From NCBI RefSeq assembly GCF_000577615.1, contig NZ_CBXX010000007.1, forward strand, positions 62,001 through 126,000: 64,000 nucleotides of DNA, read 5' to 3'. This document shows positions 7,573 through 16,759 of this stretch, in pieces. Both the position numbers and the translations under genes were made by a program. The number at the start of each line of letters is the position of its first letter. The first letter of the stretch is position 1. The notes under the pieces are model-generated. The model was given only the letters and a program-made list of their open reading frames with translations, had not been told where the DNA came from and made no database searches. The DNA comes from Herbaspirillum sp. RV1423. GTDB lineage: Bacteria > Pseudomonadota > Gammaproteobacteria > Burkholderiales > Burkholderiaceae_D.

Positions 7573-9852
7573 TCAGGTCCGCAGCGCTGGTGCCGTACCA
7601 ACCGGGGCGACTTGTGCCTTTCTTCCGCCGGTCAACAGGCGCAGAGCGAACAACGCCAGCAGCAAGGCGCCGCAGGTGAACACTACGTCACCAGGAACGC
7701 GCATCCATACGAAGGTTTCCATGATGTGGGAATGGATGACTTCGGGCGAACGGGCGAACCACATGCCCTTGGTGATGCTGGCCCAGGCTTGATATATGCC
7801 GGCCGGCAGCAGCGAGATGAACACCATCATACCGAGACCTATATTGAGCAGCCAGAACATCGGCTTCAACAATTTGTCGGACCATGCCGCACGGTCGGAC
7901 AATCCACGCAGGCAGAACAGCAGCAAGCCGATGCCCAGCATGCCGTACACGCCGAACAACGCGGCATGTCCGTGCGCGGCGGTCATGTTCAACCCTTGCA
8001 GGTAGTACAGTGCGATCGGCGTGTTGATGGCAAAGCCGAGCAGGCCCGCGCCCACCATATTCCAGAAACCGACAGCGATGAAGCACATGATCGACCACTT
8101 GTAGCTTTGCACCCACGGCGCTGCATTGGCGCGCTGATAGTTGCGATACGCTTCCACCCCGATCATCGAAAGCGGCACGACTTCCAGTGCTGAAAACATC
8201 CCGCCGATGGCGATCACGAAGGTTGGTGTGCCGGTGAAATACAAGTGATGCAAGGTGCCCAGGATGCCGCCGAACAGGAACACGATGGTTTCCAGCACGA
8301 TGGCGCTATTGGCCGTCGCCGCCCGGATCAAACCCAGCCGCGTGAACAGCAGGGCAATGACGGCGGTAGCGAACACTTCGAAGAAGCCTTCCACCCACAG
8401 ATGGACCAGCCACCAGCGCCAGTATTCGATCATCGAGTAGTGGGTATGCTGACCCCACGCCAGCGATGTGGCATAGAATGCGCCGATGCACAGGGCAGCA
8501 AGAAACACCATGGCAATCAAGCCGCGACTTTCGCCCGGCCTCTTCAGCGCCGGCCAAAGGCCTCGTCCGAGCAACAGCACCCAAAACAGCAAGCCGACGA
8601 AGAGCAGGATCTGCCAAACGCGGCCCATGGTCGTGTAAGCCAGCCCCTGGTTACCGATCCAGAAACTGAAATCGTTGCCCAGGTGTTGCAGCGAACCGAC
8701 CCAGCCGAATGCCGTGGAACCAACCACGATGAACAGCAGCGCATAGAACAGCACGTTCACGCCCAGCTTCTGGTATTTCGGTTCATGACCAGAAATTGCC
8801 GGCGCGATGTAAAGACCGGTGGCCAGCCATGCCGTGGCGATCCAGAGAACCGCGAATTGGGTATGGATGGTGCGGCTGATCGTGTACGGCAGGATTTGCG
8901 CCAACGGATAACCAAAGAAAGAATGACCCTCGACCGAGTAGTGGGCCGTGATCACGCCCATCGAGATTTGTGCCAGGATCAGGCCTATCACGACATAGAA
9001 ATACTTACGCGTCGCCTTCATCGATGGCGTGGGCTTCATGTCGAACAACGGATCGGCCTTGGGCGGCGCGGGGTCGCCCACCTCCTTGCTGATCGAATGG
9101 AAGAAGATCATGGCGGCGATCGCTGCGATCAACAGGATGATGCTGGCAATCGACCAGATCCCGGTGCCGGCAGTAGCCGTATTGCCGACCAGCGGTTCAT
9201 GCGGCCAGTTGCTGGTATAGCTGATGTCGGTTTCGCCCGGACGATCGGCGGCAGCAGCCCACGACGACCAGAAAATGAATGCCGGCAGCGCCTGCAAGTC
9301 TTCAGACTTCGGCAGGGTACCGGCATTCATCGCATACTGCTCGCGCAAGCTGTCGAGTGCAGGGTCGTTGCCGAACAAGCTGAGGTAATGCTGCCTGACT
9401 TGATTCACCGCTTCGGCGCGTTGCGGCGACAGGGCGATGCTGCCGGTGGTGGCGTCGTAGGTGTTGCGTCGCATCTCGCCTTTCACCAAGCCATCAATGT
9501 TGCTCTGCTGACCGGCATTCAATTGATCGAACGGCTTGCCGAAATCACGTTGGGCCAGCACGTCGCGCAACGCGAGTGCTTCGCGGTGCAGCCAATCGGC
9601 CGACCAATCCGGCGCGACGTAGCTGCCGTGGCCCCAAACCGTTCCCAATTGCTGGCCGCCGGCCGAAAGCCAGGCCTGTTGCCCAAGATCGACCTGACCC
9701 GCCGAGAAAAGCACGGCGCCGTTGGTGCTGACAACCTGATTCGGGATGGGCGGCGCTTTCAAGTAGATTTCTTTGCCGACCCAGAGCAGGACTGCGAATG
9801 AGATCGCACACATGATCCCTAGCCAAGTCCATAGTTTGCGCGTCGAGTGCAT
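7573..9852 (-). CDS. norB: quinol-dependent nitric oxide reductase (qNOR)
   Basis: This is a single-subunit, quinol-oxidising NO reductase of 759 residues in the inner membrane. It reduces two NO to N2O. The long N-terminal extension (about residues 1-220, beginning with a membrane anchor and followed by a periplasmic cytochrome-c-like fold without haem c; GQQAWLSAGGQQLGTVWGHG) marks qNOR rather than the NorC-dependent type. The haem-copper-oxidase-like core follows, with AHYSVEG, HLWVEGFFEVF and AAHGHAALFGVYG holding the haem and non-haem iron histidines and glutamates. Divergent from nsrR, with two NsrR-type operators in the 210-base gap. With nirK apparently lost, its likely job is detoxification rather than full denitrification. 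Confidence 0.95.
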   Translation of the reverse strand: MHSTRKLWTWLGIMCAISFAVLLWVGKEIYLKAPPIPNQVVSTNGAVLFSAGQVDLGQQAWLSAGGQQLGTVWGHGSYVAPDWSADWLHREALALRDVLAQRDFGKPFDQLNAGQQSNIDGLVKGEMRRNTYDATTGSIALSPQRAEAVNQVRQHYLSLFGNDPALDSLREQYAMNAGTLPKSEDLQALPAFIFWSSWAAAADRPGETDISYTSNWPHEPLVGNTATAGTGIWSIASIILLIAAIAAMIFFHSISKEVGDPAPPKADPLFDMKPTPSMKATRKYFYVVIGLILAQISMGVITAHYSVEGHSFFGYPLAQILPYTISRTIHTQFAVLWIATAWLATGLYIAPAISGHEPKYQKLGVNVLFYALLFIVVGSTAFGWVGSLQHLGNDFSFWIGNQGLAYTTMGRVWQILLFVGLLFWVLLLGRGLWPALKRPGESRGLIAMVFLAALCIGAFYATSLAWGQHTHYSMIEYWRWWLVHLWVEGFFEVFATAVIALLFTRLGLIRAATANSAIVLETIVFLFGGILGTLHHLYFTGTPTFVIAIGGMFSALEVVPLSMIGVEAYRNYQRANAAPWVQSYKWSIMCFIAVGFWNMVGAGLLGFAINTPIALYYLQGLNMTAAHGHAALFGVYGMLGIGLLLFCLRGLSDRAAWSDKLLKPMFWLLNIGLGMMVFISLLPAGIYQAWASITKGMWFARSPEVIHSHIMETFVWMRVPGDVVFTCGALLLALFALRLLTGGRKAQVAPVGTAPALRT

Positions 9853-9909
9853 GACATGGTTCCTTATTGTTGACGTTCAGTTGAGAAGAAGATGTTTCGC
9901 GGCCTTATA

Positions 9910-9932
9910 AAGATGCATATTATATGAATGTA
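9910..9932. promoter_or_regulatory. NsrR operator, weaker copy
   Basis: This is a 23-base 11-1-11 dyad. The left arm, AAGATGCATAT, fits the known NsrR half-site very well; the right arm ATATGAATGTA is degenerate (8 of 11 symmetric positions). It lies about 60 bases upstream of norB. Confidence 0.6.
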
Positions 9933-9936
9933 TTGT

Positions 9937-9959
9937 AAGATGCAAATTGAATGCATCTT
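9937..9959. promoter_or_regulatory. NsrR operator, strong copy
   Basis: Left arm AAGATGCAAAT, centre T, right arm GAATGCATCTT: 9 of 11 positions are symmetric and both arms match the AAGATGCATTT-type NsrR half-site. It stands between norB and nsrR, where a repressor would control both genes. A further lone half-site AAGATGTAT lies at 9987-9995, nearer nsrR. Confidence 0.75.
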
Positions 9960-10062
9960 ATCGCATGGCGTTGCTCGAAACGGACAAAGATGTATACTAC
10001 TTACTTGATTAAATGCTTATTCTGTTTCGTCGCAAGACGGACTTGAACATCGGAAGACAATA

Positions 10063-10521
10063 ATGCGCCTGACCGCCTACACCGACTATTCCTTGCGCAC
10101 CCTGATGCATCTTGGGCTGAATCGTGATCGGCTGGTCACGATCAATGACATTGCGGAATTGCATGGCATTTCCAAGAACCATTTGATGAAGGTCGTGCAT
10201 CAATTGGGCCAGACCGGAATGGTTGATGCCGTTCGCGGCCGCAATGGCGGACTGCGGCTCAACAAGGAACCGGAGGAGATCAATATTGGCGAAGTCGTCC
10301 GCAATAGCGAAACCGATTTCTACATGGCAGAGTGTTTTGACCGTGAAAACAATTCATGCGTCTATGCCCCGGCATGTGTCCTGAAGGGCGTGCTTAGTTC
10401 CGCGACTGCGGCCTACCTTGCGGTTCTCGACAATGTGACACTGGCAGACCTCATCAAGAAAGCCCCTTTGCGTTCCGGTCGCGCACCGGCGGCGCAGCCG
10501 GTGCGTATCCACAAAAAATAG
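10063..10521 (+). CDS. nsrR: NO-sensing Rrf2-family repressor NsrR
   Basis: This protein of 152 residues has an N-terminal winged helix (MRLTAYTDYSLRTLMHLGLN) and three cysteines in CFDRENNSCVYAPACVLK, the iron-sulfur ligands of NsrR. NO destroys the cluster and releases the repressor from AAGATGCATTT-type dyads. Two such dyads lie just upstream between nsrR and divergent norB, and another precedes nnrS, so the local regulon includes its own control. Position and motif together make NsrR much more likely than IscR, whose cysteine spacing differs. Confidence 0.93.
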   Translation: MRLTAYTDYSLRTLMHLGLNRDRLVTINDIAELHGISKNHLMKVVHQLGQTGMVDAVRGRNGGLRLNKEPEEINIGEVVRNSETDFYMAECFDRENNSCVYAPACVLKGVLSSATAAYLAVLDNVTLADLIKKAPLRSGRAPAAQPVRIHKK

Positions 10522-10564
10522 TCAGTGTTGTGGACGTTTCTCCATGTGACGATTGACGGACCAA

Positions 10565-10587
10565 AAGAAGTATATTTAATACATTTT
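10565..10587. promoter_or_regulatory. NsrR-type operator before nnrS
   Basis: This 11-1-11 dyad has arms AAGAAGTATAT and TAATACATTTT (the latter reads AAAATGTATTA on the other strand). It matches the NsrR half-site at 7-8 of 11 positions per arm. It ends 16 bases before the nnrS ATG, a position that would block initiation. Confidence 0.5.
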
Positions 10588-10603
10588 AAAAAGTGAATCA
10601 ATC

Positions 10604-11806
10604 ATGCGCCTTATGACTATAGATGAACCGCAGGTGATCGACGCATCCCATATCTGGCAATCGGATCATCCCCTGTGGCGCCTGGCCTTCCGGCCGTTCT
10701 ATCTCGCTGCTGCGGTGTTTGCCGTGCTCGCCATTCCCCTATGGCTGGCCAGTTATTTCGGCTGGATCGCCGGAGGCTCGCATATCACCCTGTTGTGGCA
10801 CATGCATGAGATGGTCTTTGGCATGGTAGCCGCCGTGATTGTCGGCTTCCTCTACACGGCCGGCAAGAACTGGACCAATCTTTGGACGCCCAGAAAGGCA
10901 CCGCTCGCCGCACTGGTCGGCCTGTGGCTCGCCGGACGCGTCGCCATGTTGGTTGCGCCGCCTTGGCTCGCAGCGGTCGTGGACCTGGCTTTCCTGCCGC
11001 TGGCCGCATGGTCCTTCTACAGGGTATTGCGCAAGGCCGACAACAAGCGCAATCTTTTTCTGGTTGGACTGTTGCTACTGCTGGGAATCGCCAACGCAAC
11101 GTTTCACGGCGCAGCACTTGGGCTGATCAGGGTCTCGCCCATCCTGTCCATACAAGCTGCCATCCTGATCGTCGTTCTGATCGAGTCTGTCATCGGCGCC
11201 CGTGTCATCCCCATGTTCACCAGGAACGGTGCGCCAGGTACAACGCCGGTCGTCAACGGCAAGCGCGACCGCATTACGATCATTCTTGCCGTGTTGGCAG
11301 GTCTGGCCTGGGTTACCGGTATTGCGCCGGTTTTCACCGCATCCATGGCCTTTGCCGCAGGATGCGCAACCTTGGCAAGGTTGGCCGGCTGGCAGCCGCA
11401 TCGGACGCTGCGTGTGCCGTTGTTATGGATACTCCATTTGTCCTATGGATGGATAGCCATCGGCTTCTTCCTGATGGCCTTGGCATCGCTCGGCATCGTT
11501 CCGGCAAGCGCCGCATTTCACGCGTTGACGGTTGGATCGATGGCCGGATTGATCATGGGCATGATCACCCGCACTGCGCTGGGCCACACGGGGCGTCCGC
11601 TGAAGACAGGCATTGCCGAGCCTGCCATGTATACGCTGATTCAACTCGGTGCGCTCGTGAGGCTGTTGGCGGCGCTCGGTGTGGATGGGGACGGCCATGT
11701 GACCTTATCGTTGGCTGCAGGGTGCTGGTCAGGCGCGTTCCTGATCTATGTCATTGCCTATGGGCCCTACCTCCTTCGGCCTCGCATTGACGGTCTGGAC
11801 GGGTGA
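10604..11806 (+). CDS. nnrS: NnrS family membrane protein
   Basis: This protein of 400 residues has about twelve membrane segments. It begins the conserved block with WRLAFRPFYLAAA and carries HMHEMVFGM, FLYTAGKNWT and GMITRTALGHTGRP, all NnrS signatures. NnrS is a haem- and copper-containing inner-membrane protein that protects cells from NO stress, probably by limiting iron-nitrosyl damage. An NsrR-type dyad lies immediately upstream, so it should be induced by NO with norB. The hemerythrin, DUF2249 and second membrane protein genes follow closely and form a likely operon. Confidence 0.93.
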   Translation: MRLMTIDEPQVIDASHIWQSDHPLWRLAFRPFYLAAAVFAVLAIPLWLASYFGWIAGGSHITLLWHMHEMVFGMVAAVIVGFLYTAGKNWTNLWTPRKAPLAALVGLWLAGRVAMLVAPPWLAAVVDLAFLPLAAWSFYRVLRKADNKRNLFLVGLLLLLGIANATFHGAALGLIRVSPILSIQAAILIVVLIESVIGARVIPMFTRNGAPGTTPVVNGKRDRITIILAVLAGLAWVTGIAPVFTASMAFAAGCATLARLAGWQPHRTLRVPLLWILHLSYGWIAIGFFLMALASLGIVPASAAFHALTVGSMAGLIMGMITRTALGHTGRPLKTGIAEPAMYTLIQLGALVRLLAALGVDGDGHVTLSLAAGCWSGAFLIYVIAYGPYLLRPRIDGLDG

Positions 11807-11856
11807 CTGGACGATTGATACAAGTGGGCAAGTCTACTTCAATAGAGAGGCATCAA

Positions 11857-12309
11857 ATGGATAGCATCACAAATTACCTCGGCAGCGCTCACAGCCACTG
11901 CGACGACCGCTTCGTCGAGGCCGAAAATGCCGTCCTGGACGGCTTGTGGGACAAGGGGGCGAGATTCTTTCAAGAGTTTACGGCAATGGTTGAACAGCAT
12001 TTCGCCATGGAGGAAAAGATACTTTTTCCCGCTATCGAGGCTGCAACGGGCAACGCCAGCGGGCCGACCGAAATCATGCGCAATGAACATGAGCAAATGC
12101 GCCGCATCGTGGCCATGCTTGTGGAAACCATCGCAAAGCGCGACAAGGCAGCCTTCCTTGGCCAATGCGAGACCTTCAATATCATGGTGCAACAGCACAA
12201 CATAAAGGAGGAAAGTATCCTTTACCCCATGGCCGATCGGATCCTCGGTGCACGGGCCGGCGCTACCATCAGCGCGATGCACCACTTCGAAGAAACGGCG
12301 AGGTCCTGA
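11857..12309 (+). CDS. hemerythrin HHE-domain protein
   Basis: This four-helix di-iron protein of 150 residues has histidine/glutamate ligands in AHSHCDDRF, MVEQHFAMEEKILFP, MRNEHEQM and VQQHNIKEESILYP. Such proteins bind oxygen or NO; neighbours of this type in NO clusters are thought to scavenge NO or repair iron centres. The ATG at 11857 has GAGAGG 8 bases upstream and is preferred to an upstream in-frame start at 11803 that would overlap nnrS. It overlaps the following DUF2249 gene by TGATG. Confidence 0.9.
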   Translation: MDSITNYLGSAHSHCDDRFVEAENAVLDGLWDKGARFFQEFTAMVEQHFAMEEKILFPAIEAATGNASGPTEIMRNEHEQMRRIVAMLVETIAKRDKAAFLGQCETFNIMVQQHNIKEESILYPMADRILGARAGATISAMHHFEETARS

Positions 12310-12530
12310 TGGACTTGGAGATTTCTCTCGATGTCCGCGGACTCGCCCCACCTGAACCCTTGGAACGGGTACTTGACACCTTGGCGGCTATAGGCGCACA
12401 ACAAAAACTGCGCGTGCTGATCGGTCGGGAGCCAATTCCGTTGTTCGTCATCCTTGACAAGAACGGCTACGCGCACAGCATGTCCCGTCGCTCCGCTTCA
12501 TTGTTCGAGATTCTGATCTGGCGTCGCTGA
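12309..12530 (+). CDS. DUF2249 domain protein, second copy
   Basis: This DUF2249 protein of 73 residues (LDVRGLAPPEPLERVLDTLA ... LIGREPIPLFVILDKNGY) has its ATG overlapping the stop of the hemerythrin gene. In many genomes hemerythrin and DUF2249 are one polypeptide, so the two products probably act together. It is paralogous to the 7240-7497 product but clearly diverged. No reaction is known. Confidence 0.82.
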   Translation: MDLEISLDVRGLAPPEPLERVLDTLAAIGAQQKLRVLIGREPIPLFVILDKNGYAHSMSRRSASLFEILIWRR

Positions 12531-12539
12531 TCGAGTCGC

Positions 12540-13811
12540 ATGCAACGCACACATTCCTTCGAGCATACGCCGCCGATATCGGTCCCGTTGCGCTTCTTTC
12601 TCACTGCGCCGGCCTTCGCCGTCGCGGCGGGAATTTTACTGGCATGGCAGGGGCCACTGCCCTCGCGGTGGTCCGCCACCACACTAGAATTGACCCATTT
12701 ATTGACTCTCGGTTTTGCGACCATGTCGATGGTCGGCGCATTGCTCCAGTTCATTCAGGTCATGGGCGGCGTAGCGATTCCGCAGGTCACGCTTACCGCA
12801 GGCTGGTTGCATGGCCTGATCGTTGCGGGAACGCTTGCGTTGCTCGCGGGATTCGCCACGATGGAGGCAACCTGGTTTCACATGGCGATCATCAGCCTGC
12901 TTGGCGGATTCTCGCTGCTGCTGGTTGTGTGCTGGCTGGGGTTCAGGCGAAGCGGATCGCAGAATGCCACGTTCCGGGCGATTCGCCTTGCCCTGATCGC
13001 TCTGGGCGTCACAGCCGGTTTCGGGGCCATGGCCGGCGCCGTCGCTGCCGGCGACGTAATACTTCCCTTTGAAAGACTGGTCAATCTTCACGCTGCATGG
13101 GGTCTGCTCGGGTGGGTTTGCTTGCTGATCGTCGGCGTTGCATATCAGGTTGTTCCCATGTTTCAAATGACGCCCAGCTACCCAGCATGGGCGACCAGGA
13201 TATTCGCGCCCGCGATCTTTGCCGCTTTATGCATATGGTCAATTATTGGAATTCTTCTTCCGAATTCCTGGCTGACCACGTTGCTTGCCATGGTGATCGG
13301 CGTTGGACTCACAGCATTTGCCGGCCTGACTTTGGACCTGCTCCGTCAACGGAAGCGTCGCAGGCCAGATCCCACCACGCTGTTTTGGCTGCTCGGCCTA
13401 GCCAGCATGCTTGGTGCCGTCGGTATGTACGTCGCCGGCAACATGTTTCCAGAAATTTCTGCGTCGCCAACCCATGTACTGCAAATCGGAATATTGATCA
13501 TTGTTGGCTTCGCCTTTTCCGTAATCAACGGGATGCTCTACAAGATCGTGCCATTCCTCGTCTGGTATCACTTGCAAAATCGAATGGGGCAAACCGGGAG
13601 GAAACCGCCCAATGTGAAACAGATCATCTCCGATAGCACGGCCACCGGGCAATGCTGTGCGCATCTTGTTGCATTGACTTTGTTATTGGTCGCATCGATT
13701 TTTCCGCAGCAGCTAACTCGCTTTGCGGCAGTCGTTTTCATAGCATCCTCATTTTGGCTCTGGGCTAACGTTGCGAGTGCCACCGGCATCTATTTGAAAA
13801 ACTCCAAATAA
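12540..13811 (+). CDS. polytopic membrane protein of the NO cluster (NnrS-like)
   Basis: This protein of 423 residues has about twelve hydrophobic helices. Conserved-looking histidines sit at helix ends (LELTHLLTLGF, GWLHGLI, WFHMAII, NLHAAWGLLGW, SPTHVLQIG, FLVWYHLQNRMG). The THLLTLGF and HAAWGLLGW patterns recall the haem-binding helices of NnrS and haem-copper oxidase subunit I, so haem binding is possible. It starts 9 bases after the DUF2249 gene and ends the cluster. I do not recognise a named family. A role in NO or haem-copper handling is inferred from position. Confidence 0.75.
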   Translation: MQRTHSFEHTPPISVPLRFFLTAPAFAVAAGILLAWQGPLPSRWSATTLELTHLLTLGFATMSMVGALLQFIQVMGGVAIPQVTLTAGWLHGLIVAGTLALLAGFATMEATWFHMAIISLLGGFSLLLVVCWLGFRRSGSQNATFRAIRLALIALGVTAGFGAMAGAVAAGDVILPFERLVNLHAAWGLLGWVCLLIVGVAYQVVPMFQMTPSYPAWATRIFAPAIFAALCIWSIIGILLPNSWLTTLLAMVIGVGLTAFAGLTLDLLRQRKRRRPDPTTLFWLLGLASMLGAVGMYVAGNMFPEISASPTHVLQIGILIIVGFAFSVINGMLYKIVPFLVWYHLQNRMGQTGRKPPNVKQIISDSTATGQCCAHLVALTLLLVASIFPQQLTRFAAVVFIASSFWLWANVASATGIYLKNSK

Positions 13812-13919
13812 CGTGCTCGCATGATCTGTGCCGAGAGGTCAATGTGATTAGCTGCCTTCTGCAAAGGAAATCGGCGATGTACTCGCCACAGATATATATT
13901 TCCATTTGGCTACACGCTT

Positions 13920-14590
13920 ATTGTCCATGACGAGCCGCTGGCATTGCTCGTAGAAAAATCGAATCTGTCTTTTCGTGCCGAAAATGCACCACTGAAAGTT
14001 GGGGTGGGTTGTCCACAGAAACATTGAAACGACGCGGGAGAACGAATGCGCCATGGCTGCTCTGAGGGTATTGCCGACGACCGGCGCGCAAATTCCTTGC
14101 CTATTAAATGTCCGGTTCTTGATACATTGCGGCCCGTTGCGACCTGACCATTGATTTCGGGTGGCAGAATTGGGATGCCAATCGGTGGCAAGGTTGGTGC
14201 GAATATGCAATCAACATTCGCGACGGAGTCTACCCAGGAACCGGCATCGATGCGAAATCGCATGCCCACAATTTGATCCAATATAGGAAGGCATAGCACG
14301 GGCATCTCGAATGGCGCTGGCTTTACCCAAGCACAGTGGGAGGCGTACCACACGGAAATCCGCAATTTTCGGAACTCCAATGTCTCCCATCGAAATATTG
14401 TCCTTACCGGCAATGTTCCCGACATGACCCCTGCGATGAAAATTGCAGAGCGTATTTTGCGTGGCTGAAACGCAGATTCCCGGATCGGGCCAACCGAAAT
14501 CGCTAGCCAAGTTCTATCTGGAATCGCAAACGGAAGTGCTGATCGTGTTGCGTAGAGATTGGACCAGTCTTTCATGATATCCGTCGGCAA
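13920..14590 (+). pseudogene. decayed gene, several frames, HEPN-like piece
   Basis: No intact gene fills 13812-14856, but coding-looking fragments sit in successive plus-strand frames. They include VHDEPLALLVEKSNLSFRA (13924 onward), CDLTIDFGWQNWDANRWQGW up to a stop at 14294-14296, then from 14301 in the next frame GISNGAGFTQAQWEAYHTE with EIRNFRNSNVSHRNIVL to a stop at 14466-14468. A last piece is SLAKFYLESQTEVLIVLRRD. The RNSNVSH stretch fits the R-x4-6-H motif of HEPN-type proteins. Composition is unlike that of the neighbours. I read this as a frameshifted, foreign gene; its identity is unknown. Confidence 0.4.
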
Positions 14591-14856
14591 CGCACCTCAC
14601 CGATACTATGTACCCTTGGAATTGATAGGGCGCACCGTTGAATGTGAAGCCTGAGATTGCCTTCGTATGAAATTAACGCGTGGAAATTTGATTGAATCAG
14701 GCCGCACACAGATACGTCGCGTCATCAACCGCCACGAACATGTCGTCAATGAAGCCGTTGTAGTTGCGGTCGTGCGCCAGCGTTTGCAGCCGCGCCGTCT
14801 CGACCTCCCATCTGGACCAAGAAAATCCCCGCCTTGGCTGGCGGTATAATCGCCGG

Positions 14857-16758
14857 ATGAACGCACCAGACCGCAACAACCGCCCTCTTCGCCCCATCCA
14901 GGCCCTGCCCGACCAGTTGATCTCGCAGATCGCCGCGGGCGAGGTGATCGAACGCCCCTCCGCCGTCGTCAAGGAATTGCTGGAAAACGCCCTCGACGCC
15001 GGCGCCACGCAGATCACCGTGCGGCTCGAGCAAGGCGGCGTCAAACGCATCGCCATCACCGACAACGGCCGCGGCATTGCGCCCGACCAGATGCCGCTGG
15101 CGCTGGCGCGTCACGCCACCTCCAAGATCGCCTCGCTGACTGACCTGGAAAACGTCGGCACGCTCGGTTTTCGCGGCGAAGCGCTGGCCTCGATCGCCTC
15201 GGTCGCGCAACTGACGCTGACCACCCGCACCGCCGACGCCACCCACGCCTGGGAAATCACCGGCTCGCAAGACGGCAACGTCGTCCCCGCCTCCGGCGCG
15301 CCCGGCACCACCATCGACGTGCAAGACCTGTATTTCAATACGCCGGCGCGACGCAAGTTCCTGAAGTCCGAACAGACCGAATACGGCCACTGCGCCGAAG
15401 TCGTGCGCCGCATTGCGCTGGCGCGCCCCGACGTAACGTTTTCGCTGACGCACAACGGCAAGACCGTCGATCACTGGAACGTCGGCGAATTCGCCAAGCG
15501 CAGCGCGCACATCCTCGGCGACGAATTCGCCAATGCGCGCCTGCCGCTGGACGAAGCCGCCGGACCGCTGCGCCTGCACGGTTTCGTCGGCCTGCCGACC
15601 GCCTCCAAGGCGCGCGCCGACAGCCAGTATTTCTACGTCAACGGCCGCTTCGTGCGCGACAAGCTGCTGACCCACGCCGTGCGCGCCGCCTATCAGGACG
15701 TGCTGCACGGCGACCGCTATCCGTCGTATGCGCTGTCGCTGGATCTGGACCCGTCGCTGGTCGACGTCAATGTGCACCCGTCCAAGATCGAGGTGCGCTT
15801 TCGCGACAGCCGCAGCGTGCATCAATTCGTGTTCCACGCCGTCAGCCGCGCGCTGGCGCAGACCTCGGCCACTTCCTTCGGTAATGCGCCTGCGCCGCAA
15901 GCTGCCGGCAGCGGCCCGTTGCCGTGGATGCGCGACCAACAGCAGACGGCATTCGGCGCGCCATTGCGGCCGAACTTCTCCGGCGGCGGCAATGTCGGCG
16001 TCGCGCAAAACACCGCCGACTACGGCGCGTTTTTCCGCCCCAGCGTGCAAACCGATCTGGCGATGGAATCGACGCCCGGCGCCGATGCCACCAACGGCGC
16101 CAATGGCATCAATGGCGTCAGCGCCTTCACCGCGCAGATTGCCGCAGCCGGCGCGCAATCGCTGCCCGCCGACGACTTCCCGCTCGGCTTCGCGCTGGCG
16201 CAACTGCACGGCATCTACGTGCTGGCGCAAAACAGCAAGGGCCTGGTGGTGGTCGACATGCACGCCGCCCATGAACGCATCCTGTACGAGCAACTCAAAA
16301 ACGCGCTCGACGACAACGCCATGTTCGTGCAGCCGCTGCTGATCCCCGTGACCTTCTACGCCGACGCGATCGAAGTCGGCACCGTCGAAGAACATCAGGA
16401 AACCCTGAGCGCGCTCGGCTTCGACATCGCCGCGATGTCGCCGACCACGCTGGCGGTGCGCGCCGTCCCGGCGCTCCTCAAGAACGCCGACGCCCAGACG
16501 CTGGCGCGCGACGTGCTGCGCGACGTGCGCGAATTCGGCGGCTCGCGCGTGCTGCTCGAGCGCCGCAACGAACTGCTCGGCACGCTGGCCTGCCACACCG
16601 CCGTGCGCGCCAACCGCAGCCTCACCGTGCCTGAAATGAATGCCCTGCTGCGCCAGATGGAAGCCACCGAGCGCGCCGACCAGTGCAACCATGGCCGTCC
16701 GACCTGGAGCCAACTGGCCCTGTCCGACCTGGACAAACTCTTCCTGCGCGGCCAATAA
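14857..16758 (+). CDS. mutL: DNA mismatch repair protein MutL
   Basis: This mismatch repair protein of 633 residues has GHKL ATPase motifs in order: [17 protein letters not shown] and [10 protein letters not shown] in the first 110 residues, then a transducer domain, a poorly conserved linker (about 350-430) and a C-terminal dimerisation domain. The latter contains [12 protein letters not shown], which fits the DQHA-x2-E-x4-E metal-binding endonuclease motif except for Met in place of Gln. Nicking activity is therefore plausible, as in bacteria without MutH. The ATG at 14857 is chosen because family homology starts at once ([18 protein letters not shown]). It is followed one base later by miaA. 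Confidence 0.97.
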   Translation: MNAPDRNNRPLRPIQALPDQLISQIAAGEVIERPSAVVKELLENALDAGATQITVRLEQGGVKRIAITDNGRGIAPDQMPLALARHATSKIASLTDLENVGTLGFRGEALASIASVAQLTLTTRTADATHAWEITGSQDGNVVPASGAPGTTIDVQDLYFNTPARRKFLKSEQTEYGHCAEVVRRIALARPDVTFSLTHNGKTVDHWNVGEFAKRSAHILGDEFANARLPLDEAAGPLRLHGFVGLPTASKARADSQYFYVNGRFVRDKLLTHAVRAAYQDVLHGDRYPSYALSLDLDPSLVDVNVHPSKIEVRFRDSRSVHQFVFHAVSRALAQTSATSFGNAPAPQAAGSGPLPWMRDQQQTAFGAPLRPNFSGGGNVGVAQNTADYGAFFRPSVQTDLAMESTPGADATNGANGINGVSAFTAQIAAAGAQSLPADDFPLGFALAQLHGIYVLAQNSKGLVVVDMHAAHERILYEQLKNALDDNAMFVQPLLIPVTFYADAIEVGTVEEHQETLSALGFDIAAMSPTTLAVRAVPALLKNADAQTLARDVLRDVREFGGSRVLLERRNELLGTLACHTAVRANRSLTVPEMNALLRQMEATERADQCNHGRPTWSQLALSDLDKLFLRGQ

Positions 16759-16759
16759 G

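Noticed and set aside
8245-9801. A 518-codon open frame on the plus strand opposite norB
   Set aside because: It lacks any recognisable domain, and norB on the other strand is a clear, full-length enzyme.
13910-14590. A 226-codon reverse frame in the gap after the NO cluster
   Set aside because: No family features were seen, and the plus strand holds better protein-like fragments; I annotate the plus-strand decay instead.
14697-14800. Reverse-strand piece HDRNYNGFIDDMFVAVDDAT, resembling an EF-hand or dockerin-like loop before mutL
   Set aside because: Too short, the twelfth loop position is not acidic, and it overlaps the mutL leader; it might be a remnant tail, but support is too weak to list.
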